Part shown: positions 1 through 7,013 of the stretch, one piece after another
How the letters are laid out: the number at the start of each line of letters is the position of its first letter
Position numbering within the stretch: position 1 is the first letter of the stretch
Assembly: GCA_013298455.1 (NCBI GenBank)
Contig: JAAFHR010000013.1
Coordinates: forward strand, 1 to 16,777
DNA: 16,777 nt
Source of the DNA: Betaproteobacteria bacterium
GTDB lineage: Bacteria > Pseudomonadota > Gammaproteobacteria > Burkholderiales > Casimicrobiaceae
Reading direction: 5' to 3'
Made by a program: the position numbers and the translations under genes
Notes under the pieces: generated by a model
Database searches by the model: none
What the model saw: only the letters and a program-made list of their open reading frames with translations
What the model was told of the DNA's origin: nothing

Positions 1-2449
1 GGCCAGTCGCGGCAAAACACATTGAATTGTTCAGCAATTCAATAGGGCCACCGCCGAGCCCCGCTGCTAAATTGGTAGCGGGGTCGATGCGTGCGCTGTC
101 AGTTGTTCCCCATGGCTTGAGCAACTTCGCGATGCCGGCAGTCGCGCCACTGTTGCAAAAGTTGACGCCGTTAAGCGTGGTGCACGGCCCGCGATTGTCG
201 GTGCAGGTGAGCTGACCTGGCGGTGGCACGGTGCAGTAGCGATCCGCCACCATTTTGATGTAGGCGTCACAGCCGGTGATTTCATTGACCGGAAGCATGT
301 AGATGTCAGCGATGACTTCGAATTCGGTGACATTGCTGAGATTGGCTGTGCCGCTCACGCGCCACGAGTTTTCGGCTTCGCCGATGGTCGTGATGGTCGC
401 GTTTGCAGTGCCAGCGCCCACGGGTTGAACACGAATGTTGTGCGCGAAATGAGCATTCGGATCAAGCGCGAGACGCCGGTACTCAATCTGCCAGAAATCG
501 AATGTGCCAGGTGCTCCAGGGTTCGGGTCAGTCGGACTATTGATCGCCTCCGGCGCACCGAACACAGCAAACTCAAACGAACGGTCACCGGTAAACGGTC
601 GGGTTGACAAGGTACTCGCTGAACCCAATGGCGTTATCTCACCGGGCATACACAATTGGCGTCCAGGGTAGCCATACACCTGCGAGGCTGCTTGGTCGGC
701 GGGGCGTGGCAGTGTGGCGAGTGCCGCGTTCGCGGAACATTTCGTGTCATCGCGCCAGGGATACCAGGGGCCCCACGTAGTCGCGCTAAGCGGAACACGC
801 TCCTCGTACGTGACTGGCGGAAAAATGCCATTGCTTGGATCGGCTTGACCGATGTAATACGGTCGATCTGTGGGACAGCTCGAATAAGTAAACGATCGCG
901 CTTGTCGATTCCAGGTGTTCGGGTTATTCCAGGTGAGCGGCGGAACATCGGTGAACGTCGTGTTGGCCGGGCAGCTTGCAGTTTTTGTGTTGCGCACCGA
1001 GGTGAACTTCGCGATCACCTGAGTGCCCATTGACGTGAAACCTACGGAGCGTCTGCCGTTGCATGTTCGCGGTACCGCCGGATCGATTGCGGCTACACAG
1101 GACTCATACTTGGCTTCGCGGCGTACGCCCTCGCTCGCGTACGCTCGTGTCGTTCGCGTTTCCGAGCAGCCAGGGAAGAGCTCCGTCATGTTGAACGTGA
1201 ACCCGCTGCCATTGGCCGGTTGTGGCGGGTATCCCGCCAATGTGGAGCGCGAACCGTGCATGATGCCATCGGCGAAGCTGGTGGGGTTTGTTCCCGCGAT
1301 CGCTGCACGGTTTACCGCGAGCGACGAGCGAAGGGTGTCGTGTGCTTGTACGTCTAGCCTGCGCTGGTTCGTCGGTTGGGTGATTGCCGCAAGGTATTGA
1401 CCCACGTTCGTGTTTTGTGTCGAACAGAGGTTGACAAAGACGGAATTGCTGGCGACGGGATTGCATGAAGGGGGGTCAATTGGGCAGACGCCATTCGGTG
1501 CTTCGGTGATCGGTGTGTAGTCACGCTTGACCCGAAAGAACTGCCCCATGACAACCACAGCGCCACGGATACTGTTGATTCTGAAACGTATTGAAAACTG
1601 CTCGCTGTGGGTGCCGACAATTGGATTGGAGATGGTGCTGCTGATCGGTTGCCAGCCGTTGGCCCCATACTCAATGATCATTGGAGAGACGACGATCATT
1701 GAGCCGTCCGCGGGGATGCCGATCGGGCTCTCGGCGATCTCCAAAATCCGCCCCGAGTCGGGTACACCAGGTTGAGGTGGGCGAACGCTGACGGTAGTTG
1801 TCTTTCCCGACCCTTGAATGGGACTTAGTTTGAAGTCACGGTTAAGCGCTAAGGGTAGGCCTGTTCCGAGGTTGTCCCATCCAGTGAGCTCGACCCGTGT
1901 TCTTCCATTGGGTAGTGTCACGAGCGTAGTCGTTCGGATGTTGATCGTGAAAATCGGCAGGTAGTATGGATCATGCGGATGCAACGAAGTTGCGCGACAG
2001 CCAACCTCATTGCTATTGCGTCGCGCTTGTACCGCGTGCGACATCAGACCGTTCGGATCTTTGCCTGCGGCAACGATCGCATCGATCTCGGCCTGGGAGG
2101 TGGCACCGGGGATGAACTCTCGGGTGTAGACCGTAGCGGTAGGGTTAGTACGACTGGGCCCCGGCGATGGGTTTGCTCGGTCGAGGCTGACCTGTGCGGG
2201 ATTCGAGTTCCCCGCCGAGTCTTTGTTCCGAGAGAATTCTTGCCCTGAGCGCAAGATGTCTACACCCAGCATCTGACCGTCTTTGAACCGCTCCTTGCAT
2301 TCGGCCTCAGTCGCGCATGGCGCGCCCGTCCACGAGCTCATCGCGGTTGGAGGTGGGGGTAGTTGAGGGGGACGAGCGGGTTGACTCCATGCTATTGGCA
2401 CAAACACAGTTGCCGAAAGTACGTGAGCCAGAAGGTGCCGGAGTGTCAT
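1..2449 (-). CDS. traN: TraN-like mating-pair stabilisation protein, C-terminus cut by window edge
   Basis: The minus frame from the ATG at 2449 stays open to base 1, giving at least 816 residues, so the 3' end lies outside the window. Residues 1-23 look like a Sec signal peptide (basic/hydrophobic start, then Gln-Pro-rich mature sequence). About 19 cysteines are visible, concentrated in the second half. Around residues 725-775 there is a Cys-rich stretch with the segments CDAYIKMVADRYC and GPCTTLNGVNFC, the pattern typical of TraN of F-type transfer systems. TraN is an outer-membrane, disulphide-stabilised protein that helps hold donor and recipient together. F TraN is about 600 residues, so this is a long version. 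There is no clear Shine-Dalgarno before the ATG; an in-frame TTG lies 16 codons upstream. It is divergent from the gene at 2582, with an operator-like palindrome between them. Family assignment is by pattern recognition. Confidence 0.8.
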   Translation of the reverse strand, partial: MTLRHLLAHVLSATVFVPIAWSQPARPPQLPPPPTAMSSWTGAPCATEAECKERFKDGQMLGVDILRSGQEFSRNKDSAGNSNPAQVSLDRANPSPGPSRTNPTATVYTREFIPGATSQAEIDAIVAAGKDPNGLMSHAVQARRNSNEVGCRATSLHPHDPYYLPIFTINIRTTTLVTLPNGRTRVELTGWDNLGTGLPLALNRDFKLSPIQGSGKTTTVSVRPPQPGVPDSGRILEIAESPIGIPADGSMIVVSPMIIEYGANGWQPISSTISNPIVGTHSEQFSIRFRINSIRGAVVVMGQFFRVKRDYTPITEAPNGVCPIDPPSCNPVASNSVFVNLCSTQNTNVGQYLAAITQPTNQRRLDVQAHDTLRSSLAVNRAAIAGTNPTSFADGIMHGSRSTLAGYPPQPANGSGFTFNMTELFPGCSETRTTRAYASEGVRREAKYESCVAAIDPAVPRTCNGRRSVGFTSMGTQVIAKFTSVRNTKTASCPANTTFTDVPPLTWNNPNTWNRQARSFTYSSCPTDRPYYIGQADPSNGIFPPVTYEERVPLSATTWGPWYPWRDDTKCSANAALATLPRPADQAASQVYGYPGRQLCMPGEITPLGSASTLSTRPFTGDRSFEFAVFGAPEAINSPTDPNPGAPGTFDFWQIEYRRLALDPNAHFAHNIRVQPVGAGTANATITTIGEAENSWRVSGTANLSNVTEFEVIADIYMLPVNEITGCDAYIKMVADRYCTVPPPGQLTCTDNRGPCTTLNGVNFCNSGATAGIAKLLKPWGTTDSARIDPATNLAAGLGGGPIELLNNSMCFAATG

Positions 2450-2458
2450 GCGTGCGCT

Positions 2459-2475
2459 CGTTTGCTGTGCAAACG
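2459..2475. promoter_or_regulatory. Operator-like inverted repeat in traN divergent region
   Basis: Perfect 7-bp arms CGTTTGC and GCAAACG are separated by TGT. GCAAACG recurs at 2494-2500, and a second shorter inverted repeat (AACGC at 2497-2501, GCGTT at 2509-2513) overlaps that copy. The site is 10 bp upstream of the traN start codon and just ahead of the plus-strand promoter candidate, so one regulator could control both directions. No regulator gene is in the window. Binding is inferred from symmetry only. Confidence 0.4.
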
Positions 2476-2479
2476 GAGA

Positions 2480-2508
2480 TTGTGCTGAACGTAGCAAACG
2501 CAGATAAA
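2480..2508 (+). promoter_or_regulatory. Candidate sigma70 promoter for plus-strand block A
   Basis: TTGTGC (2480-2485) and GATAAA (2503-2508) are 17 bp apart, giving 3/6 and 4/6 matches to the sigma70 -35 and -10 boxes. The -10 box sits inside the AACGC/GCGTT inverted repeat. Transcription would start near 2515, just before the first leader. It is a weak match, but the best candidate I found for block A. Confidence 0.35.
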
Positions 2509-2520
2509 GCGTTGGGTAAA

Positions 2521-2581
2521 CACTGTGACGATCCCTTATTTCGTCGCTCATTTCGAGCTGGCACTTTTTAAGGAGACAACA
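2521..2581 (+). promoter_or_regulatory. Leader copy 0: diverged hairpin plus Shine-Dalgarno
   Basis: First and most diverged of five related 5' leaders. GCTC (2546-2549) pairs with GAGC (2555-2558). The ribosome site AAGGAG (2570-2575) is 6 nt before ATG 2582. The anti-Shine-Dalgarno position reads CCCTTA (2533-2538), which can still pair with UAAGG. The run from the hairpin to the ribosome site closely matches copy 1 at 3441-3481. Unlike the others it has no terminator before it and follows a promoter candidate. Confidence 0.5.
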
Positions 2582-3073
2582 ATGACCCTTGGCACAATAG
2601 ATTGGCCGTCGGCAAGCGGACAGGCGAAAGCCTTTTCTGAGGCGCGATTCACTTTTGGCCCGGACAAGGACTTTAGGGAGCAGCCGCTTATGAAGATGTG
2701 GTTGGAGATGTCGGAGCTCTATCATCGGCTAGCCGACGGCTTCCAGGCCGCGTCACGGGCGTACATCGCAAACATACTGGCCAGCTCAGTGTCGTCGATG
2801 CGCCTCTCGCTGCTGGTGGACATCCGTTTTGAACCAGAGCTGGACGGGAACGGGCGGCAGTACTTCGGCTGTGTGGTGCGTGTCGATTGCGAAAACGACA
2901 CTTCTCACGATGATGAGGCGATCATCGCGCTGCAGGAATTCATCTCATCGCACGCGCATGATGCTTTCTGCTGTGAAGACACGCGTCTTTTCGTGACCCA
3001 CGACTCCGCACTTCGACTGTTCGCTAACAACGATCTTGATGCGTTCTATGCGGAGGTGACCCGTGAATTTTGA
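2582..3073 (+). CDS. Protein of unknown function, 163 aa
   Basis: The ATG at 2582 is chosen because AAGGAG lies 6 nt upstream; an in-frame ATG at 2525 would run through the leader and has no ribosome site. I do not recognise the family. The protein is soluble in appearance, acidic, with no signal peptide or membrane segment. The middle (about residues 70-95) alternates hydrophobic and charged residues like a beta-sheet core, and a Cys pair occurs near residue 131. It is the first gene of block A and overlaps the next gene by 11 bp, which suggests translational coupling and a joint role. It may be an accessory factor of the ATPase/VWA pair downstream, but only position supports that. Confidence 0.75.
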   Translation: MTLGTIDWPSASGQAKAFSEARFTFGPDKDFREQPLMKMWLEMSELYHRLADGFQAASRAYIANILASSVSSMRLSLLVDIRFEPELDGNGRQYFGCVVRVDCENDTSHDDEAIIALQEFISSHAHDAFCCEDTRLFVTHDSALRLFANNDLDAFYAEVTREF

Positions 3074-3377
3074 AGATTGGGAAATCACATACAAGCCGAT
3101 GAAGAACAACCTAGACTGCAACGCTGCTGTAGACGGTTATATGTTCGAAACGTATGGCAAAGAATGGGAGGCTGTGCGGCTTCGTGAACAGCAAGAGCCA
3201 GGCACCGTTTGGACTATGGTGTCGGTTGACGATGATCACGATGGCGACGACGCGGAGTGTCGCGTCGGTTGGATACTGATGGACGGCATTCACTATGTCA
3301 ATCGGTTAGGGTATCTCATAACCGAGAAGCCATTCGTTAGTACTGATGAGCAGCCGTTCCTGTCTGTTGAATACTAA
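3063..3377 (+). CDS. Acidic protein of unknown function, 104 aa
   Basis: Starts at a GTG inside the 3' end of the preceding gene, with an SD-like GGAGGTGA directly upstream (3 nt before the GTG). No leader module separates the two genes, so they form one coupled pair. The protein is strongly acidic, with an Asp-rich stretch (DDDHDGDDAE) near residues 56-65 and several Trp/Tyr residues, and no membrane segment or signal peptide. I do not recognise the family. A rho-independent terminator follows the stop codon within about 15 bp and closes this two-gene unit. Confidence 0.7.
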   Translation: MNFEDWEITYKPMKNNLDCNAAVDGYMFETYGKEWEAVRLREQQEPGTVWTMVSVDDDHDGDDAECRVGWILMDGIHYVNRLGYLITEKPFVSTDEQPFLSVEY

Positions 3378-3390
3378 ATGTCCGATCACA

Positions 3391-3415
3391 AAACCATCCC
3401 TCGGGGTGGTTTTTT
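3391..3415 (+). terminator. Rho-independent terminator copy 1
   Basis: The stem AACCATCCC / GGGGTGGTT (one G-U pair, tiny loop) is followed by six T. It is the first of five near-identical copies. The outer pairs differ from copies 2-4 (AACC/GGTT here, AGCC/GGCT there), a compensatory change that supports the RNA stem. Confidence 0.9.
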
Positions 3416-3416
3416 C

Positions 3417-3487
3417 TTGGGCAAAACCTGCCCGGACTCCTTGTTTCGCCGCTCATGTCGAGTCGGCAACTTTTAAGGAGATCCATC
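3417..3487 (+). promoter_or_regulatory. Leader copy 1: anti-SD, internal hairpin, SD
   Basis: CTCCTT (3437-3442) is perfectly complementary to the ribosome site AAGGAG (3475-3480), which lies 7 nt before ATG 3488. Between them GCCG-CTC (3448-3454) can pair with GAG-t-CGGC (3460-3467). The predicted long stem would hide the ribosome site. An alternative pairing of GACTC with GAGTC across the same region is also possible, so two folds may compete. No -10 box is seen between the terminator and the start codon. Confidence 0.55.
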
Positions 3488-4465
3488 ATGGCATCAAAAA
3501 CTACCGCCGCCACCGCCCCAGCTGTTAACGACCTTACGGTTGTCTTCGGGGATCAAGCGGTCATCGCGCCGCTTAAAGCCCCTAAAGCCCCTCAGCAAAC
3601 TATTACGATGTTTGCCGGGGCAACCGCCGGACAGTGGGTGCCAGCGATTGATCCAAAGTACGTGTGGAGTAAGGAGCTGTTGCGCCTCGCCCAACGACTC
3701 GTTTCACAGGTGGTTAGTAAGAATTGGCTACTCGTCGGTCCTCCCGGCTGCGGAAAGACCGAGTTCGCGTACCAACTGTGTGCGCGCACGAATAGGCCAG
3801 TGGAATTAGTGGAGTGCAGCGAGGCCATCGAGGCAGACGCGCTGTTCTCGACGATCCTCCCTGCAGAGGACACCAAGTCGGGCCTGAAGCGCATCGACGG
3901 CCCCGTTGTACGCGCGGCGAGATCAGGGGCTACTCTGATCTTGGATGAGGTGACCGGACTTGCACCCGAGGTTCAAATTGCGCTGCACAACCTTTTGGAT
4001 GGACGTCCCATCCAAATTCGAGCCACGGGCGAAATCGTTACTCCGCATAAGGAGTTTATGGTCATCGCAACAGCCAACGACGTGTCTGGCGAGCATCGGC
4101 ACAAGTACAAGGGCACTTTCGCGCTCAATTCGGCCTTCAAGAGTCGTTTTGCAGCGCCGAAATTCTCCTACTTGGACGAAGCTACCGAAATCGCAGCGCT
4201 CATTTCTCGCGCGCCCGGCCTCGATCCGATCATCGCTCGGTCGCTGGTTCGTGTGGCTATCGCAGTACGCACAAGCGTCGCCGCTCAACTGCGCGAGTTT
4301 TCATTCCGAGAACTGATGGTTGCGGGTCGTGCTTTGGCTACACAGAAGAGTATGAAGGTTGAAGACGCGGTTCTTGAGGCGTACAGCGGCAAGGAGACAT
4401 CGCAAGATGCCTCTGCGATCGGCGACTTGGTGAAGGCGGAGCTTGCTCTGTCAAAAGCCAAGTAA
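3488..4465 (+). CDS. MoxR/CobS-like AAA+ ATPase
   Basis: A 325-residue AAA+ ATPase. Walker A GPPGCGKT is at residues 84-91, Walker B TLILDE at 149-154, a sensor-1 Asn in ATAND near 197, and an arginine-finger-like SRF around 219-221. The subgroup resembles MoxR/CobS ATPases, which use ATP to remodel or load metal into a target with the help of a VWA-domain partner, and the next gene encodes just such a partner. The first 45 residues are Ala/Pro/Thr-rich and probably flexible. ATG 3488 is preferred to the in-frame ATG 3455 because AAGGAG sits 7 nt before it, and 3455 falls in the leader hairpin loop. No cobalamin genes are nearby, so cobalt insertion is unlikely. The cytoplasmic target is unknown. 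Confidence 0.88.
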   Translation: MASKTTAATAPAVNDLTVVFGDQAVIAPLKAPKAPQQTITMFAGATAGQWVPAIDPKYVWSKELLRLAQRLVSQVVSKNWLLVGPPGCGKTEFAYQLCARTNRPVELVECSEAIEADALFSTILPAEDTKSGLKRIDGPVVRAARSGATLILDEVTGLAPEVQIALHNLLDGRPIQIRATGEIVTPHKEFMVIATANDVSGEHRHKYKGTFALNSAFKSRFAAPKFSYLDEATEIAALISRAPGLDPIIARSLVRVAIAVRTSVAAQLREFSFRELMVAGRALATQKSMKVEDAVLEAYSGKETSQDASAIGDLVKAELALSKAK

Positions 4466-4481
4466 CCCACTTCCGATCCAC

Positions 4482-4510
4482 AAAGCCATCCCTTGGGGTG
4501 GCTTTTTTTT
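4482..4510 (+). terminator. Rho-independent terminator copy 2
   Basis: The stem AAAGCCATCCC / GGGGTGGCTTT has a two-base loop and a run of eight T. It starts 16 bp after the AAA+ ATPase stop codon and has the same core as the other copies. Confidence 0.92.
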
Positions 4511-4584
4511 GGTGAAAAACTGCCTGGACTTCTTGTTTCGCTCACCGCCATCGGGCACTGAGCATCTTTCGTAAGGAGTCTTTA
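4511..4584 (+). promoter_or_regulatory. Leader copy 2: anti-SD, internal hairpin, SD
   Basis: CTTCTT (4529-4534) can pair with AAGGAG (4573-4578) with one G-U; the pairing extends to GACTTCTT with AAGGAGTC. The internal stem is GCTCA (4540-4544) with TGAGC (4559-4563), a different sequence from copies 1 and 4 at the same place, with pairing kept. ATG 4585 is 6 nt after the ribosome site. Confidence 0.55.
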
Positions 4585-6363
4585 ATGGTTAACCCTTCAA
4601 ACGCGGTGTTCCTGCGCGCGCTCGCGGCGCTCGTGGGTCGTATTAGTCATGTAAACGTTGTTATCAGTCCGGGCATGAACACTGCCTGCACGAACGGCCG
4701 AACCGTAATGTGGCCAACGTGGGATCTCCCGCTGATGGCGACCCTCGGTCTCATGCTGCATGAGGTGGAGGGTCATTGCAATCGGACTGACTTCACTGTA
4801 GACCGAACCAACGTTCCCGCGCTGGTCAATGCACTCTTTGGCGTTGTTGAAGACTTGCGCATTGAGTCACACATTTTCAATGTATGGCCAGGGGCACGAG
4901 AAGCTTTGGCTGCTATTGTGGAGTATGTGTTCGGCGGTCGCCGTTCGAAATCAGCGGAGGACATACCGGCCTCTGCGGTGCTCTGCAATTGGGCACTGTG
5001 CTACGGTCGCTCACAGTTGCTTGGGCAAGACGTCAAGTTTGCTCGCTGGGAGAGCGAATTGCTCCCTCTGGTTGGTAAAAAAGGTCTTGGCGAGTTGAAA
5101 AGGGTGCTCGGAGAAGTTACCCAATTGCAAGGGGGACGAGGGGGCACTAGCGAGGCGCTGGCGCTGGCTGAAAAGCTCGTTGCTGTGGCTGCGGCTGCTG
5201 CGTCATCCAAGCGTGAGCAGGACGCTGAATCTGGGACAAGTACGCCACAAAATAAAACTGGCGGAGATGACGTTCAACCTGAAAAGGGTGAGGCGACATC
5301 GAACGTTGAATCTGATGGTGAGGCTGAACCTGAACCTGAGTCAAATGAGAGCGCATGCGATGGCGAACAATCTACAACGGGTCAACCGAAGTCAAATGCT
5401 GAATCAGGTACCGAAGGTTCATCGGAGGCTGGTGAATCGGCTGCATCCACAGGCTCGGGCGCGGTTAGCACGAACGCCGTCTTTGCGCCCGACGCGGACG
5501 TAGCTGGCGTGCAGCTTGACCTTTTAGACGCTGTTCTGTTGACGAAACCCGAGCGTACTGAGGGACTCTTCACAATGAGCGAGGATGCAAAGGCAATACT
5601 GAGGCAATCTGACGTAAAAGTAGATTTTGATCATCCAGGCGTAACGACCCTTGTGGCCGAGGCACTGCGAAAGTTAGATGAAACACTAACTACGCAAACT
5701 AAATGTCGCGTGCGATATCGTGACACCGGCGAGCGCGTGGATGTCTCCAAAGCGACAGAAATGCGGCTGGGGAAACTGAACGTGTTTCCTCACCGCACTC
5801 GTGGTGAGGCCATTGACACTGTATGTACAGTGCTGCTCGACATCAGCGGTTCCATGATGCAGACGTTTGGCGTGGTCAACAATACTGTAATGAGTCGGGC
5901 CGGCATCGCAGGCGCTGTCGTCAATAAAGTGGTTTCGATGTTGGATGATGTCGACGTGCCTGTTTCGGTGATGCAGTTCGGATCGCTTGTGACGACAGTC
6001 AAAGGGTTTGACGAAAGATTTAACCCCGCGATTCGGTCGGACTTTAATTCCGATACGCGTCTTGATCTTGGATTGATGCACGTCCTCCCTTCGCTGCTCG
6101 CCAGGCGGGAGGCGCGTAAGTTACTGTTCGTCGTTACAGATGGAACTACTTTCAACGAAGGTGCGGCGGCGGAAATGCTGACATCGCCAATTTTTGGCGA
6201 TGTCGACGTGATTTACGTCGAGCTCTGCGGACAAACGAAATTGGGGGATTTGCTTCAACGCAGAGAACTGAAAAACATTCAGGTTGCACTCGCGCACGAT
6301 CCGCAATCGTTTGTTGGCGCTGTTAAATCAGCCCTCGAACGTTCTTTTGGAGTGAATGAGTAA
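4585..6363 (+). CDS. CobT-like protein: zincin-like N-terminus plus VWA domain
   Basis: A 592-residue protein in three parts. Residues 1-200 hold LHEVEGHCNRTDF (His59, Glu60, His64) and, about 25 residues on, VEDLRIE, which resemble the HExxH...TDF...EDxRIE core of CobT-type VWA proteins. The spacing here is HExxxH, one residue longer than a canonical zinc-peptidase motif. Residues about 205-295 form a Ser/Glu/Gly/Thr-rich acidic linker. Residues about 408-590 are a von Willebrand factor A domain with MIDAS motif DISGS (419-423), the downstream Thr in SDTRLD (about 491) and VTDG (518-520). CobT-like VWA proteins bind a MoxR/CobS AAA+ partner, encoded just upstream, so the two probably form one remodelling complex. 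Start: AAGGAG lies 6 nt before the ATG. Peptidase activity is doubtful; VWA is confident. Confidence 0.87.
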   Translation: MVNPSNAVFLRALAALVGRISHVNVVISPGMNTACTNGRTVMWPTWDLPLMATLGLMLHEVEGHCNRTDFTVDRTNVPALVNALFGVVEDLRIESHIFNVWPGAREALAAIVEYVFGGRRSKSAEDIPASAVLCNWALCYGRSQLLGQDVKFARWESELLPLVGKKGLGELKRVLGEVTQLQGGRGGTSEALALAEKLVAVAAAAASSKREQDAESGTSTPQNKTGGDDVQPEKGEATSNVESDGEAEPEPESNESACDGEQSTTGQPKSNAESGTEGSSEAGESAASTGSGAVSTNAVFAPDADVAGVQLDLLDAVLLTKPERTEGLFTMSEDAKAILRQSDVKVDFDHPGVTTLVAEALRKLDETLTTQTKCRVRYRDTGERVDVSKATEMRLGKLNVFPHRTRGEAIDTVCTVLLDISGSMMQTFGVVNNTVMSRAGIAGAVVNKVVSMLDDVDVPVSVMQFGSLVTTVKGFDERFNPAIRSDFNSDTRLDLGLMHVLPSLLARREARKLLFVVTDGTTFNEGAAAEMLTSPIFGDVDVIYVELCGQTKLGDLLQRRELKNIQVALAHDPQSFVGAVKSALERSFGVNE

Positions 6364-6425
6364 GCGTACTGCTGCGCTCAAACGAAGCAAATGAAGCCGC
6401 TCTCACGTAGTGTATTCTGATCCAC

Positions 6426-6454
6426 AAAGCCATCCCCTGGGGTGGCTTTTTTTT
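6426..6454 (+). terminator. Rho-independent terminator copy 3
   Basis: The stem AAAGCCATCCC / GGGGTGGCTTT is followed by eight T. It lies 62 bp after the VWA gene stop. The 6364-6425 interval holds no visible gene. Confidence 0.92.
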
Positions 6455-6523
6455 GGTCGAAAACTGCTCGGACTCCTTGTTTCGCTGGCTCACCCCGAGC
6501 CGGCAATTTTTTGAGGAGAAACG
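6455..6523 (+). promoter_or_regulatory. Leader copy 3: anti-SD, internal hairpin, SD
   Basis: CTCCTT (6473-6478) pairs with GAGGAG (6513-6518, one G-U). The internal stem is GGCTC (6487-6491) with GAGCC (6497-6501), the clearest of the set. GCTCGG just upstream could instead pair with CCGAGC of that stem, offering a second fold. ATG 6524 is 5 nt after the ribosome site. Confidence 0.55.
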
Positions 6524-6730
6524 ATGTCGAAGAAATTCGAAATTCGCTGGGCAGATGTGCAAGCGCTCATCCGCACTGCAGCCGCGCTGCTGCTCGGAAA
6601 CTGCGTAGTAGTCCCTGTGCTACTCGACAAGATTCCGCCATACTGGTGGTGCATGCCGGTTGCTTTTGGCGGCATGGGCATGTTAGGATGTTTAGGAAGA
6701 ATTAAGTCGAGTAAGGAGAATGGAAAATGA
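6524..6730 (+). CDS. Small two-helix membrane protein, 68 aa
   Basis: A 68-residue protein with two hydrophobic segments (about residues 15-34 and 41-57) split by a short Pro/Trp-containing turn (KIPPYWW), a basic N-terminus and a charged Lys-rich tail. This suggests a hairpin in the inner membrane with both ends on the same side. GAGGAG lies 5 nt before the ATG. Its last codons overlap the next gene by 4 bp (ATGA), so the two are translationally coupled. No family was recognised. A holin-like topology is conceivable, but nothing else in the window is phage-like, so I do not assign it. Confidence 0.72.
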   Translation: MSKKFEIRWADVQALIRTAAALLLGNCVVVPVLLDKIPPYWWCMPVAFGGMGMLGCLGRIKSSKENGK

Positions 6731-6876
6731 CAACTTGGGAATTGATTCAGTGGGGCTCTGTGCTTGTTGGCATGGTAGCACTCGCTGGCTACTCGTCTTA
6801 TAAGGCCGCCGAGCAGGAAGAGCGTGACGAGAAGCTAGGCGTTAAACGCAGTGAGCGCGCTGGAACGTTGCTTTAG
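6727..6876 (+). CDS. Small single-helix membrane protein, 49 aa
   Basis: A short gene starting in the ATGA overlap with the preceding stop codon, with AAGGAG about 10 nt upstream. The 49-residue product has one hydrophobic helix (about residues 6-22) followed by a highly charged tail rich in Glu, Arg and Lys, as in a small anchored membrane protein. It shares a unit with the two-helix protein and is closed by terminator copy 4. The overlap, the ribosome site and the terminator 18 bp after the stop make it credible despite its size. Function unknown; the two products may act together in the membrane. Confidence 0.62.
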   Translation: MTTWELIQWGSVLVGMVALAGYSSYKAAEQEERDEKLGVKRSERAGTLL

Positions 6877-6894
6877 GCGCACATGATCGACCAC

Positions 6895-6922
6895 AAGCCA
6901 TCCCTCGGGATGGCTTTTTTTT
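6895..6922 (+). terminator. Rho-independent terminator copy 4
   Basis: The stem AAGCCATCCC / GGGATGGCTT is fully Watson-Crick here (A-T replaces the G-U of the other copies) and is followed by eight T. Confidence 0.92.
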
Positions 6923-7013
6923 GGGCTAAAACTGCTCGGACTCCTTGTTTGGGTCACCGCTTTTGTGCATCGACCTTGTTACACTTTTTGAGGAGAATTT
7001 TTGTGGGTACTCT
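6923..7013 (+). promoter_or_regulatory. Leader copy 4: anti-SD, internal hairpin, displaced SD
   Basis: CTCCTT (6941-6946) can pair with GAGGAG (6990-6995). The internal stem is GGTC (6952-6955) with GACC (6972-6975), again different bases with pairing kept. GAGGAG is 18 nt from the ATG at 7014, too far for normal initiation. A GTG at 7003 is well spaced but out of frame and opens an eight-codon ORF ending at 7029, across the real start. Confidence 0.5.

Noticed and set aside
656..1400. Plus-strand frames of about 125 residues
   Set aside because: The opposite strand is continuously open as a signal-peptide-bearing, Cys-rich TraN, which explains the region.
3488..6363. True cobaltochelatase (cobS/cobT)
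   Set aside because: There is no cobN or other cobalamin gene in the window, the context is a conjugative element, and the metal-site spacing differs; only the CobS/CobT-like architecture is claimed.
6524..6876. Holin/antiholin assignment for the two tiny membrane proteins
   Set aside because: Topology alone is not enough, and no endolysin or other phage gene is adjacent.
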